NCBI RefSeq assembly: GCF_014652815.1
Contig: NZ_BMZN01000003.1
Span: 637,429-701,428 of the forward strand
Direction: 5' to 3'
Source of the DNA: Alcaligenes pakistanensis
GTDB taxonomy: Bacteria; Pseudomonadota; Gammaproteobacteria; Burkholderiales; Burkholderiaceae_B
DNA: 64,000 nt
Part shown: piece after piece, positions 8,368-16,408 of the stretch
Position numbering within the stretch: the first letter of the stretch is position 1
Layout of the letters: the number at the start of each line of letters is the position of its first letter
Notes under the pieces: generated by a model
What the model was told of the DNA's origin: nothing
The model's input: only the letters and a program-made list of their open reading frames with translations
The model's database searches: none
Translations under genes and position numbers: made by a program

Positions 8368-9551
8368 TGGCGATGCCCAACCTCTTTATACGGCCTAACT
8401 CCATGACCCGAACTGTTGCCTCTACCCTTTTGTACGCCGCCCTGGCTGCCAGCCTGATGGCCTGCAGCGCGCCCGCTCAGAATCAGCAAAACACGGCTCC
8501 CACCTCGGTGGAACAGCGTGCCGAGCCAGTGGTGACCCGGGCACAGATTGCCCAAGGCATTTACGAGCTGGTGTACAGCGACAAGCTGGATCTACTGTTT
8601 GTGGCCTCCGCAGGCAGCTTCACGGACAGCACCGTGCCCTATCAAATCCTGATCGTGAGTCCGGCAGACCTGAAAGTTGTGGGAACTATCCCACTAAACC
8701 GCAAAGCGTTCAGCCTGGCACTGGATGATCAGGCTAACCGTTTATACGTGGGCAATACAGGCCAAGCAGCCATCACCATCATCGACACACAAAGCCGACA
8801 AGTGCTGCAAAACCTACAACTGGCTCCGATGCTCAAGGGCAAAGACGGCAAGGAACGGCCTGAATATCATTTCCGCCAACTGCTGCTGGATACCGCCGCA
8901 CACCGCTTGTACATGCCTGCATTTGACAACGAACAGGGCAAGCTCTTCGTGATTGATACCCAAGCCAATAAGGTCGAGAAAATTATTCCCGGCTTTGGCT
9001 TTACCGCGACCGGCATTGCACTGGACCCTAAGCATCAACGCCTGTATGTCTCCAATATGCAGGGCGAAGCGGTAGTGCTTGATACACAAACCAATGAGAT
9101 TGTGAAACGCTTCAGCCTGGGTGCGGAACAGCCCCTGAACCTGGCCTATGACGAGATCAATCACCGTCTGTTAGCCGTGGACCAAGGCCACCCCAAAATG
9201 CGTGGTTTCCAGGAGCGCGGCATTCCCGGCTATCAATCCCGCCACCCAGGTAACCGGGTAGTCGCCATTGACCTGAACACCGAGAAAATGGTGGCTGAGA
9301 TGCCCGCCTCCGGCCCCGTCAATTTGAAGCTGGACCCGGCCCGACAGCGCTTGCTGGTGACCAACCGTGAATCAGGCGAGATCACCGTGTTCGACAGCAA
9401 TAACTACCGCAAGCTGCACAGCATCAGTACACCGGCCCATCCCAACACCTTGGCAATCGCCAAGAAAAACGGTGATGTATATGCCACGGTGAAGAATGGC
9501 GAAGATGCCGCCCAGGGTATGTTTGAGAGCGTGGCACGCATTCAGTTCTGA
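8367..9551 (+). CDS. YncE-like beta-propeller lipoprotein (module 1)
   Basis: A 394-residue exported protein with repeated 40-residue YVTN-type blades (for example NRLYVGNTGQAAITIIDT, QRLYVSNMQGEAVVLDT, QRLLVTNRESGEITVFDS), predicting a six- or seven-bladed propeller. The stretch ASLMAC near residue 33 is a plausible lipobox, so the mature form would be lipid-anchored. The ATG at 8367 overlaps the receptor stop by one base, implying translational coupling. An internal ATG at 8403 would give a more compact lipoprotein signal and is a real alternative. E. coli YncE also lies beside a TonB-dependent receptor (YncD), so a role with the receptor is likely, but its biochemistry is undefined. It is paralogous to the protein at 10301-11542. 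Confidence 0.85.
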   Translation: MAMPNLFIRPNSMTRTVASTLLYAALAASLMACSAPAQNQQNTAPTSVEQRAEPVVTRAQIAQGIYELVYSDKLDLLFVASAGSFTDSTVPYQILIVSPADLKVVGTIPLNRKAFSLALDDQANRLYVGNTGQAAITIIDTQSRQVLQNLQLAPMLKGKDGKERPEYHFRQLLLDTAAHRLYMPAFDNEQGKLFVIDTQANKVEKIIPGFGFTATGIALDPKHQRLYVSNMQGEAVVLDTQTNEIVKRFSLGAEQPLNLAYDEINHRLLAVDQGHPKMRGFQERGIPGYQSRHPGNRVVAIDLNTEKMVAEMPASGPVNLKLDPARQRLLVTNRESGEITVFDSNNYRKLHSISTPAHPNTLAIAKKNGDVYATVKNGEDAAQGMFESVARIQF

Positions 9552-9587
9552 TGTTCCAAACGGATCGTAAATAGTGATAGCGGAATT

Positions 9588-9613
9588 GGGAGCAGGTTTT
9601 CACACCTGCCCCC
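9588..9613. terminator. Hairpin in the convergent gap between module 1 and the DUF6616-type gene
   Basis: Arms GGGAGCAGGT and ACCTGCCCCC pair with one mismatch around a 6-base loop. There is no good U run on either strand, so termination efficiency is uncertain. A second hairpin, CCAAGCCT/AGGCTTGG at 9667-9688, includes the stop codon of the minus-strand gene. Confidence 0.4.
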
Positions 9614-9678
9614 AACCCCAACTTGAGTCACCTTTTCAGGCCATGACTGCAAGCATCACACAGGAACCAAGCCTACGA

Positions 9679-10017
9679 TCAGGCTTGGGCCAGCTCAAGC
9701 AAGTGTTGAGCAAACCCTCCCTCTGTTCCCGACGCATTGACATGGTCGAAGTACTCGTACCAGCCACTGGCTTTGATACCACCCAGCAAGGCCTCACATG
9801 CCTGTTGATCAGGGAAGCGCCACACACCCATAAAGCGATGGTCACTGGCGCGATCAATATCATGTTCGGTCGCTGTCAGGGCCAACACTTCAATTCCAAG
9901 ACTGGATAGACCCCCCATCGCTTCCTGAAGACCTGCCAGGAAGTGCTGACGCTGCTCGACAGGCAGTGCATTCCACTTGGCATTAGGCGTGTAAAGCTCG
10001 ATCAGATAGTGAGACAT
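9679..10017 (-). CDS. Small DUF6616-type protein of unknown function
   Basis: A 112-residue soluble protein beginning MSHYLIELYTPNAKW and containing the conserved-looking stretches ASDHRFMGVWRFPD and GIKASGWYEYFDHVNASG. The alternation of strands and helices suggests a ferredoxin-like alpha/beta barrel fold, as in small dimeric oxygenase-like or stress proteins; this is inference. I recognise it as the DUF6616 kind of protein with moderate confidence. An upstream in-frame start at 10095 is rejected because AAAGGAAA precedes the ATG at 10017 at good distance. It sits alone between two convergent iron-uptake modules. A 12-bp palindrome about 143 bp upstream may be an operator. Confidence 0.7.
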   Translation of the reverse strand: MSHYLIELYTPNAKWNALPVEQRQHFLAGLQEAMGGLSSLGIEVLALTATEHDIDRASDHRFMGVWRFPDQQACEALLGGIKASGWYEYFDHVNASGTEGGFAQHLLELAQA

Positions 10018-10113
10018 GGGTGGTTTTCCTTTAACTGAAGAAGCACACTCTGTGCTGAAAAATTCGATAGATGGATTTGGAAGAAGGGCCGACAAGCAGG
10101 CGACCTACGGCAC

Positions 10114-10142
10114 AAGGGCTAGCTATCATTCTCGTAGCCCTT
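10114..10142. repeat. Perfect 8-bp inverted repeat upstream of the DUF6616-type gene
   Basis: AAGGGCTA and TAGCCCTT are separated by 13 bases. It lies about 97 bp upstream of the small minus-strand gene and may be a regulator site or an RNA hairpin in the 5' leader. No further support. Confidence 0.35.
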
Positions 10143-10159
10143 ATGAAACCATCATTTAG

Positions 10160-10171
10160 TTAGATATCTAA
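10160..10171. promoter_or_regulatory. 12-bp palindrome TTAGATATCTAA, MarR/TetR-like operator candidate
   Basis: A perfect 12-bp palindrome in AT-rich DNA upstream of the DUF6616-type gene. Its form resembles operators of MarR-type repressors, but no such regulator is encoded nearby. The assignment as operator is inference. Confidence 0.35.
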
Positions 10172-10216
10172 TCTTATAGTTTAGCAGTAAATATCGCAAG
10201 CAATCCACATGAAAGA

Positions 10217-10249
10217 AACCCGAGTTCAGCATGACGCCGAACCCGGGTT
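10217..10249 (-). terminator. Intrinsic terminator of the module 2 YncE-like gene
   Basis: AACCCGAGTTCAGC and GCCGAACCCGGGTT pair along 14 positions with two mismatches around a 5-base loop. On the minus strand the stem is followed by a U-rich stretch (GUUUCUUUC). It lies 52 bp downstream of the gene ending at 10301. Confidence 0.7.
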
Positions 10250-10300
10250 TGGACCCACCTTGTCAATCAGTCTTGCAGCCTTGCTACATGCCTACCCTGC

Positions 10301-11542
10301 TTAAAACTGGATACGCACCATGCTTTCTTTAGTCCCTTTTTCCTTGCTGTTGCCGTCGTTCTTCACCGACACGTACAAGGCTTTTTCAGCAGGAATGTAT
10401 TCCAGGCTGTTGGGATGGGGAGCCAACTCAATGGTTTGCAGTGGCTTGTAGTTCACGGTGTCAAAAATGCTGACCGAACCTTTGCCTTCTTTCTCGCGCA
10501 CGCCACCGCGGTTGGCTACGAAAAGACGCTGTGATTCAGCATCAAAACGCACGCCAATAGGCACTTCGCCCGTAGGCATCACCGCCAAAGTTTTGCCATT
10601 GTCTGCATTGAGCACAAACACCTGATGGCCGGAGCTGCGGCGCTTGTACTCACGCTCCAGATGCAGGTTACGTGCATCGTCACGGTCAATGCCCTGGTCC
10701 ACACCGAACAGGCGATTTTGCGCGGGGTCGTAGGCCATATTCAGCAACTGATCGGCCTCAATTTCCCAGACCTGATCAATATTCAAGGTCTGGGTGTTGA
10801 CCACCATCAGCTGACCTTGCATGTTGGACACAAACAAGCGGTTATTGGCTTCGTCCAGGGTGATACCCACGACGTTATAGCCAAAGCCGGGCAGCACTTT
10901 TTCCAGTTCCAGCGTCTGTGTATTCACCACGAACAAGACACTGTCAAAACCCAGGCCAAGGCCCGGTGCAAAAGCACGGTGGTTTTTCTTGTCCAACACC
11001 AGCTCGCGCGTCTTGTATTTGTAGTCGTCCGTCACCTTGAAGCGTTCCATCATTTTCAACAAGCCGTCTTTACGCGCTTGGCCAAAATCGGCAGCAGCAA
11101 TGGCGTCTTGGAAATTGATTTTTTCCTGCATGGGAATACGCTTGATCACTTCGTTCTTGCTAGTGTCCACCACGGCCATGCTGCCGTTGAAACCTTGAGT
11201 CAGATACAGCCGGTTGGCGGCATCATCCAGAGCCACCCCAAAGCTCTTGGCTTGCATCGGGATTTCTTGTTTGATGGCTAGTGTTTTAGGGTCCAGCACC
11301 AGCGTGCGGGACAGAGTCTCGTCTTGCCAGTTGGGCGAGGACACGTACAAGCTGGATTGCTTGAGGCTGTAAACAATTTCCAGCACTTCAGCGGCAGTCG
11401 GTTTTTGCATGATCTGGGCTTGGGTAACGGCTTGATAGCCTGCAGGCGCAGGGGTCTTGGCGTGTACGTAGCCTGTTGAAAAGGCCATTGCGATAGCAAG
11501 GTACAGACCACGAACAAGATGGCGAGTCGTCAGCGACGTCAT
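10301..11542 (-). CDS. YncE-like beta-propeller protein, periplasmic (module 2)
   Basis: A 413-residue exported protein with YVTN-type blades (SSLYVSSPNWQDETLSRTLV, NRLYLTQGFNGSMAVVDT, NRLFVSNMQGQLMVVNT, QRLFVANRGG). The signal peptide MTSLTTRHLVRGLYLAIAMA ends near VHA-KT and has no lipobox cysteine, so the protein should be soluble in the periplasm, unlike its paralogue at 8367. Both end in the same RIQF tail and share the central GFGY/GFGF...NMQG segment. I take the ATG at 11542; the upstream in-frame start at 11581 would overlap the receptor gene by 7 bases. It follows the receptor by 32 bp, so the two are probably cotranscribed and iron-controlled. Confidence 0.86.
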   Translation of the reverse strand: MTSLTTRHLVRGLYLAIAMAFSTGYVHAKTPAPAGYQAVTQAQIMQKPTAAEVLEIVYSLKQSSLYVSSPNWQDETLSRTLVLDPKTLAIKQEIPMQAKSFGVALDDAANRLYLTQGFNGSMAVVDTSKNEVIKRIPMQEKINFQDAIAAADFGQARKDGLLKMMERFKVTDDYKYKTRELVLDKKNHRAFAPGLGLGFDSVLFVVNTQTLELEKVLPGFGYNVVGITLDEANNRLFVSNMQGQLMVVNTQTLNIDQVWEIEADQLLNMAYDPAQNRLFGVDQGIDRDDARNLHLEREYKRRSSGHQVFVLNADNGKTLAVMPTGEVPIGVRFDAESQRLFVANRGGVREKEGKGSVSIFDTVNYKPLQTIELAPHPNSLEYIPAEKALYVSVKNDGNSKEKGTKESMVRIQF

Positions 11543-11574
11543 AATTTTGGCTCGATAGAAAGTAGGTGAAAGGA

Positions 11575-14109
11575 CTACCACTGGTAATCAATGGACAGAT
11601 GCACATTGCGCGGCGCGCCGTAGCGAGCCCGGAAGATCACGAAGTTATCGTAGTAATGCTTGTCAAAGAGGTTGTTGACGGTCAGCTTGGCGTTCCAGTG
11701 TTGATTCACGCGGTAGTTCGCATGCAGACCCACCAGGGCGTAGCTGCTATGGGTGGCTTCCAGCGCTTTGCCATTGCTGGCGTTGTACGGACGGCCTGCT
11801 GTCCACAGATCACGCTTGCCAAACCAATTCACCGTGGCACCGGCGCTTAGGCCTTGCAGCGCACCCGAGAATTGATACATGGTGCCCAGGCGGAAGGTCT
11901 GACTCGGGATGTAGGTATTAATGCGCTCGCCCTGACCATTTTTGGTACTGGCGTAGCTGTAGGACGCAAACACGTTCCAGCTATTGCTTAACGCCCCGTT
12001 CAGCTCCACTTCAAAACCCTTGGTTTTATTGCCATCCCCGGAAGAGACATAGGGGCGGCTGCCATCGGGCAAGAGGAAATCATCCGGCACAGACGGGTCC
12101 AGAACGGCCAGATTGTTTTGACGAGTTTCAAAGGCCGCCAAGGAGAACTGCACGGCCTCGTCCATCAAATTGCCTTTCAAGCCAATTTCGCGGTTAACAC
12201 CGGTAATGGGGTCCAGAAAGTTTTCGTTGATGTCTTTGTAGCTTTGCGGCTGAAACAGGCGCGTGTAGCTGGCGTAGGCCGTCAAATTCGGGTTGAAATC
12301 GTAGGTCACCCCAAAGTACGGCGTGACTTCATTGCGGTTACGCAATTCATTGGACACGCCGGTGAACTGACCGGTTTTGCCGTAGTTATCGCGGTAGGTT
12401 TTGTAGTCAGACAAACGCATGCCCAAGATCACGTTAAGCGGATCAATAATGTTTAAACGTGTACCTGCAAAAAACCCATATTCACGTGTGTGTACGCGGT
12501 TCCATTCACCCGTCCGGCTGACGCTCGGTTCAGGCATATAGCCGTCCCAATCGTAAATATTGGGAATAAACCATGTACTTTCATCGCTGATTTTCATGGT
12601 GTGCGTGGTGTCACGCTTGCGGGTGCCATTAAACCCAAACATCAACTGGTGTTGGCGACCAAAAAGCTCAAAGGGGCCGTTGACCGACAGTTCCAGATTG
12701 TCCTGATGCCGATAGCCATTGGCCGCCAAGTTGGCACGTATGCCAAGACCGGAGCCGTCGGGGCGAACAATAGGATTGACCCCCTGCCCCCAGCCGGTAA
12801 TCAAGGCATCACCATCATCACGCTGGTGGCTATAGCTGAGCTTGGCATTCCAGCTGTTATCAAACTCATGCTCAACCGAAAAAAACGCGTTTTGATGGCG
12901 TTTGTCCCAGTAAGTCCAGTCCGGCACCAGCGACATAGAGCGGGTCACATCGATACGGTCCCCCTCGCTGTTAAACAAGGGCACCCCCATATTGGCTTCG
13001 CCGCGCAATTTGGCTTTCTGATAATCGTAGCCAGCGGTCAACAAAGTCCGGTCTGTCAGGTCAAATTCCAGCATGCCAGAGAGCAGATCATTCTTGTTGC
13101 TCTGACGGTCCATAAAGGAGTCAGCCTCCTTGTGTGAACCAATGACGCGCATGCGCAAACGACCGTCGTCAGTCAGTGGGCCGGTCACATCAGCCGTAAT
13201 GCGTTTGTCCTGCCAAGAGCCGTATTGCGCACTGAGCTTGCCACCGAATTCTGCTTGAGGACGTTTGCGAATCAGGTTGATTAGCGCAGACGGCTCACCT
13301 GTCGGAGACAACAGACCCGTCGCCCCGCGCACGACTTCCACACGGTCGTATAAATCCATATCCAGAGAAATAGGATTGAACGCACCACGCCCGGCAGCAC
13401 GGTAGCTGCTTTGCACGCCGTCCACCTGCACATTGCTGATGTCAAAACCGCGCGCCTGAAACTGAAACCCACCACCCACGGCTGCCGTATTGGCCGTAAC
13501 GCCGGTGGTGAAGTTCATGACGTCATCAAAGCTGGTCAGCCCAAAGTCATCCATTTGCTGGCGCGTCATCACACTGACTGATTGCGGTGTGTGCTGGGTG
13601 TCCATGTTCAAACGGGTAGCAGTACTGCTGGTGCCGTTCAGGGTGTACAGACCGGTGTCTTCCGTCGCCCGGTTCAAGGTGCCTTGAACGCGCACGGGCT
13701 CAAGCTGTGTAGTTTCTGTGACTGGCCACAAATTCACGGTATTGGCATCGCGTGAATAACGAATACCCGTGCCTGCCAGCAAGGTATCCAAGGCCTGTGT
13801 CACGTTGTAATTGCCTTTCAGGCCCGCACTTTGCTTGCCTTCGGCCACACTGCCCGAGCCAACCAGATACACCCCGCTTTCTTGCGAAAAACGCATCAGC
13901 ACGCGGCTCAAAGGCCCGGCAGAAATGTCATAGCGTTGCGTCTTGTCCGCCGCCGGGCTGTTTTGTGTAGCCGCCTGGGCCTGCTGAGTGCTGATAACAA
14001 ATGCACTACCAGCCATCAGCAGATACAAGGCCAAGACCAATGGGCGCAAGGGGGTGCGATGCAATCCCGTTTCCTTGGACAGGGAAAGTGGATCGGGGCG
14101 ACGAAGCAT
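11575..14109 (-). CDS. TonB-dependent siderophore receptor, FhuE/FpvA-like, with STN domain (module 2)
   Basis: An 844-residue outer-membrane receptor. The signal peptide ends near QAQA (about residue 47). The STN domain spans about 58-125 (YDISAGPLSRVLMRFSQESG, then GLKGNYNVTQALDTLLAGTG), the plug begins near residue 150 (TQHTPQSVSVMTRQQMDDFG, FQARGFDISNVQVDG, RVEVVRGATGLLSPTGEPS), and the barrel ends APRNVHLSIDYQW. This plug pattern is characteristic of ferric hydroxamate or mixed-type siderophore receptors (FhuE, FoxA, FpvA). The actual ligand is not determinable. A 292-bp gap separates it from its fecR gene, leaving room for an ECF-sigma promoter. It is the mirror partner of the receptor at 5935. 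Confidence 0.93.
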   Translation of the reverse strand: MLRRPDPLSLSKETGLHRTPLRPLVLALYLLMAGSAFVISTQQAQAATQNSPAADKTQRYDISAGPLSRVLMRFSQESGVYLVGSGSVAEGKQSAGLKGNYNVTQALDTLLAGTGIRYSRDANTVNLWPVTETTQLEPVRVQGTLNRATEDTGLYTLNGTSSTATRLNMDTQHTPQSVSVMTRQQMDDFGLTSFDDVMNFTTGVTANTAAVGGGFQFQARGFDISNVQVDGVQSSYRAAGRGAFNPISLDMDLYDRVEVVRGATGLLSPTGEPSALINLIRKRPQAEFGGKLSAQYGSWQDKRITADVTGPLTDDGRLRMRVIGSHKEADSFMDRQSNKNDLLSGMLEFDLTDRTLLTAGYDYQKAKLRGEANMGVPLFNSEGDRIDVTRSMSLVPDWTYWDKRHQNAFFSVEHEFDNSWNAKLSYSHQRDDGDALITGWGQGVNPIVRPDGSGLGIRANLAANGYRHQDNLELSVNGPFELFGRQHQLMFGFNGTRKRDTTHTMKISDESTWFIPNIYDWDGYMPEPSVSRTGEWNRVHTREYGFFAGTRLNIIDPLNVILGMRLSDYKTYRDNYGKTGQFTGVSNELRNRNEVTPYFGVTYDFNPNLTAYASYTRLFQPQSYKDINENFLDPITGVNREIGLKGNLMDEAVQFSLAAFETRQNNLAVLDPSVPDDFLLPDGSRPYVSSGDGNKTKGFEVELNGALSNSWNVFASYSYASTKNGQGERINTYIPSQTFRLGTMYQFSGALQGLSAGATVNWFGKRDLWTAGRPYNASNGKALEATHSSYALVGLHANYRVNQHWNAKLTVNNLFDKHYYDNFVIFRARYGAPRNVHLSIDYQW

Positions 14110-14222
14110 ACGAAGACATCCTTCAAAAACACGGGTCAGTCACAAAAGAAACGATGAACCTGAACGATGTTCTTGCGTTGATGTTCAGTACTGAGCGGCC
14201 ATCACGGCCCGCCTCCTGCTTC

Positions 14223-14239
14223 ATTGGCGTCACGCCAAT
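14223..14239. promoter_or_regulatory. 17-bp palindrome upstream of the module 2 receptor
   Basis: ATTGGCGT and ACGCCAAT flank a single C, a perfect inverted repeat 114 bp upstream of the receptor start in the 292-bp fecR-receptor gap. It could be an operator or a leader hairpin. No regulator is assigned. Confidence 0.35.
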
Positions 14240-14348
14240 CAGGTCCTCTTACTGTCTAAAACCAATAAGTCTCCCAAACCCGGAACCTGCTTTTGCGTCT
14301 TATTTTGTTTTTTTGTACTGAAGCGCTATCAACCCATTGAAAACAATG

Positions 14349-14371
14349 GATATTCTATTTTTAAAAATATC
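14349..14371. repeat. AT-rich nested palindromes after the module 2 fecR gene
   Basis: GATATT (14349-14354) and AATATC (14366-14371) form an inverted repeat that encloses and partly overlaps the perfect palindrome ATTTTTAAAAAT (14357-14368). Just upstream, CCATTG and CAATGG (14334-14349) form a further hairpin. The region lies 30 bp past the fecR stop on the minus strand, comparable to the palindrome after fecR in module 1. It may be a weak terminator or part of the receptor promoter. Confidence 0.3.
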
Positions 14372-14401
14372 TATAAATGAGTACCCCAGCACCCCGCCCG
14401 C

Positions 14402-15406
14402 TTAGTGTTGGGCTTCCACATTGGTCCACCACGGCAAGGGCTGGCCTATCCGTATCGGCAGTGCCGAAACCAGCATTTTCAACACGCGGTCGGTGTCATG
14501 AATGGGAAAACTGCCATAGACCTTCAAATCGGCCACGGACTCATCCACGCCGATATAGCCTTTCCGATAGCGGCCCAATTCCTGGATCACACTGCGCAAA
14601 GGGATGTTGTCCGCCACCAGCACGCCTTTAGTCCAGGCCTCGCGCGCCTGGTCGGCATCCATGCTCTGCTTGACACGCTGCGCACTAAAATGCACCTGCT
14701 TGCCCGCCTGTACCGTGGCAGTGCTTTGACCTGTCGCCGTAGACACCCGCACCGCCCCTTCGTACACCGCCAGCTGCGTGCAATCCTTGTCCATACGCAC
14801 ATTAAACTGCGTCCCTAAAGCACGCATGCTGCCCTGGGGGGTCTGCACAGTGAAAGGCCGTGCCGCATCGTCTTGCGCCGTCTGGATAAACACTTCACCA
14901 GAAATCAAAACAATGTGGCGAGCCTGTGCACTGAACTGCACATCAATGGCCGAGGCCGTATTGAGCCAAAGCCGGGAGCCATCTGCCAGCACAATCTGAC
15001 TTTGCTCACCGGTCTGGGTGGAATGGTCAGCACCCAAGGCCATGACGCTGGAAGGCAACCAGGACTGACGCCAGCCGAGCCAGCTCAACACCCCGGTACC
15101 CGCCAGGGCCGCCACACTGGTCAAGACGCGGCGGCGGCTATGCAAACGTTCATTCGCCGTGTGCAACTGCTCCACCACGCGGCGGGAATCCGGGGCCGTG
15201 CGCACCGGCTCAAACCCGCGGCTGACCTCCTCCACATAGCGCCAGGCCGTGCTGTGCATCTCGTCCTGCGTCAGCCAACTCTGCCAGGCAGATCTTTGCG
15301 CGGCACTAGCCTTGCCATCACGCAGACAGGCGTACCACTCGGCGGCTTGCATCAGGACGGTATGGGGAGGCGTGCCCGGAGAAGAAAAACTGGAACCGTG
15401 ATTCAT
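14402..15406 (-). CDS. FecR-family anti-sigma/signal transducer (module 2)
   Basis: A 334-residue regulator with the same order as module 1: N-terminal DUF4880-type domain (AAEWYACLRDGKASAAQRSA), a membrane segment (about 95-115, VLTSVAALAGTGVLSWLGW), the periplasmic FecR domain with DGSRLWLNTASA and GTQFNVRM, and a C-terminal STN-like part (LRSVIQELGRYRKGYIGV). The ATG at 15406 lies 5 bp after the sigma stop. The longer in-frame start at 15454 would run into the sigma gene and lacks support. Cotranscription with the sigma gene is near certain. Confidence 0.92.
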   Translation of the reverse strand: MNHGSSFSSPGTPPHTVLMQAAEWYACLRDGKASAAQRSAWQSWLTQDEMHSTAWRYVEEVSRGFEPVRTAPDSRRVVEQLHTANERLHSRRRVLTSVAALAGTGVLSWLGWRQSWLPSSVMALGADHSTQTGEQSQIVLADGSRLWLNTASAIDVQFSAQARHIVLISGEVFIQTAQDDAARPFTVQTPQGSMRALGTQFNVRMDKDCTQLAVYEGAVRVSTATGQSTATVQAGKQVHFSAQRVKQSMDADQAREAWTKGVLVADNIPLRSVIQELGRYRKGYIGVDESVADLKVYGSFPIHDTDRVLKMLVSALPIRIGQPLPWWTNVEAQH

Positions 15407-15411
15407 AACAA

Positions 15412-15981
15412 TTAGTACTGGGGTTCCTGGCGTAGCTCGGCCACCGTTTGGCAAGCATGCAGGCTGATGCAGCCCAACATGGCCTGGGCTACGTACTTGC
15501 GCACCATGCGACCAGAAATACCCATTTCGGCACCGACCTCGTCGTCGGTCATCTCACAAATAACGGCAAGGGTAAAGGCTTTGGCGGCTTTGGGAGACAA
15601 GCCGCTTAGCATGATGCTGATTTCTTCCAGCGCCTGCAAAATCATCGCCTGCCGTTCTGCCGAGGGGTAGAACGTCTCGGGGGTGGCCGCCAGAATATCC
15701 AGCCAGGCCTGTTCAATTTCCTGACGTCGCCACAAATTGATGCACAGGTTTTGCGCCGTCTTGCGCAAATAAGCCCGAGCTTCACCGGGACTGGAAAACT
15801 GCCACTTGGATCGGCTACTTAGTAAACGTACAAACGTGTCCTGTGCCAAGTCAGCCGCCTGGTCTGCTCCACCCAAGCGGTGATGCAGCCAGCGCTGCAA
15901 CCAACTGTGGTGGTCGCAGTAAAGTGCCTCGACCGAATGGGCCGACGACACGCCTGACAAGGAAAGGACTGAAGATGACAC
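15412..15981 (-). CDS. ECF sigma factor, FecI type (module 2)
   Basis: About 189 residues. Region 2 is visible as VEALYCDHHSWLQRWLHHRL followed by ADLAQDTFVRLLSSRSKW, and region 4 has the helix-turn-helix EMTDDEVGAEMGISGRMVRKYV. The open frame extends to a TTG at 16002, but that codon lies inside the Fur-box-like site. The GTG at 15981 instead has CGGAG about 8 bases upstream, so I favour 15981. The true start could also be GTG 15996. It heads the minus-strand module fecI-fecR-receptor-yncE, expected to be de-repressed under iron limitation. Confidence 0.88.
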   Translation of the reverse strand: MSSSVLSLSGVSSAHSVEALYCDHHSWLQRWLHHRLGGADQAADLAQDTFVRLLSSRSKWQFSSPGEARAYLRKTAQNLCINLWRRQEIEQAWLDILAATPETFYPSAERQAMILQALEEISIMLSGLSPKAAKAFTLAVICEMTDDEVGAEMGISGRMVRKYVAQAMLGCISLHACQTVAELRQEPQY

Positions 15982-16005
15982 GAGGGTACTCCGCACTGAC
16001 AATAA

Positions 16006-16020
16006 TGAGAATCGTTATCA
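16006..16020. promoter_or_regulatory. Fur-box-like site upstream of the second fecI gene
   Basis: TGAGAATCGTTATCA matches the Fur consensus TGATAATnATTATCA at 12 of 14 defined positions and is flanked by AATAA and ATTATTAT. It lies directly upstream of the sigma gene, where it would cover the promoter. Confidence 0.75.
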
Positions 16021-16297
16021 ATTATTATATGGCTCACGTTGTCCAGTCCGCTAGCGGTGTGGATTTGGAGCGACAAATGGGGCTGTTTTTAGGGACTCTG
16101 ATCGCTTCTCCAGACGATCAAATACAACTCCATTCGGCCGCCCTCTACTGGGCATAAGCACCACAATTATCTTCATCAGTCGATGATATACAGGCAGTTC
16201 CTTGAATAGACAGTCGTGTATCAAATTCTGGGTTTTTGACTATTTTTAATAAAACCTGTTAACGGTTAGCTCTTTTGAGCAAGGCAGCGACATAAAA

Positions 16298-16335
16298 ATC
16301 AAAACCCGCCGACATTAATGTCGGCGGGTTTTGAT
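16298..16335. terminator. Perfect 38-bp palindromic terminator of glmS
   Basis: Two uninterrupted 19-base complementary halves (beginning ATCAAAACCCGCCGAC) form a long GC stem whose ends supply A and U runs on both strands, so it could work in either direction. It lies 73 bp downstream of the glmS stop. Confidence 0.85.
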
Positions 16336-16408
16336 AAGACTTGCTCAGTGTGAATCGACAGCGGAACCGGATCAATTTTGACTCCGGTCTACAACGATCA
16401 AATTTCGT

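Larger units (their letters stand above)
15982..16408. other. Intergenic region between fecI (module 2) and glmS
   Basis: This 427-bp stretch between two minus-strand genes holds no convincing ORF. It contains the Fur-box-like site at the fecI end and the 38-bp palindromic terminator of glmS at the other. A GCTC-TTTT-GAGC mini-hairpin occurs near 16269-16280. Otherwise I see nothing in it. Confidence 0.6.

Noticed and set aside
16236-16264. Possible plus-strand promoter (TTGACT, 17-bp spacer, TTAACG) before the glmS palindrome
   Set aside because: The -10 hexamer is poor and no plus-strand gene follows, so a small RNA here is too speculative to list as a feature.
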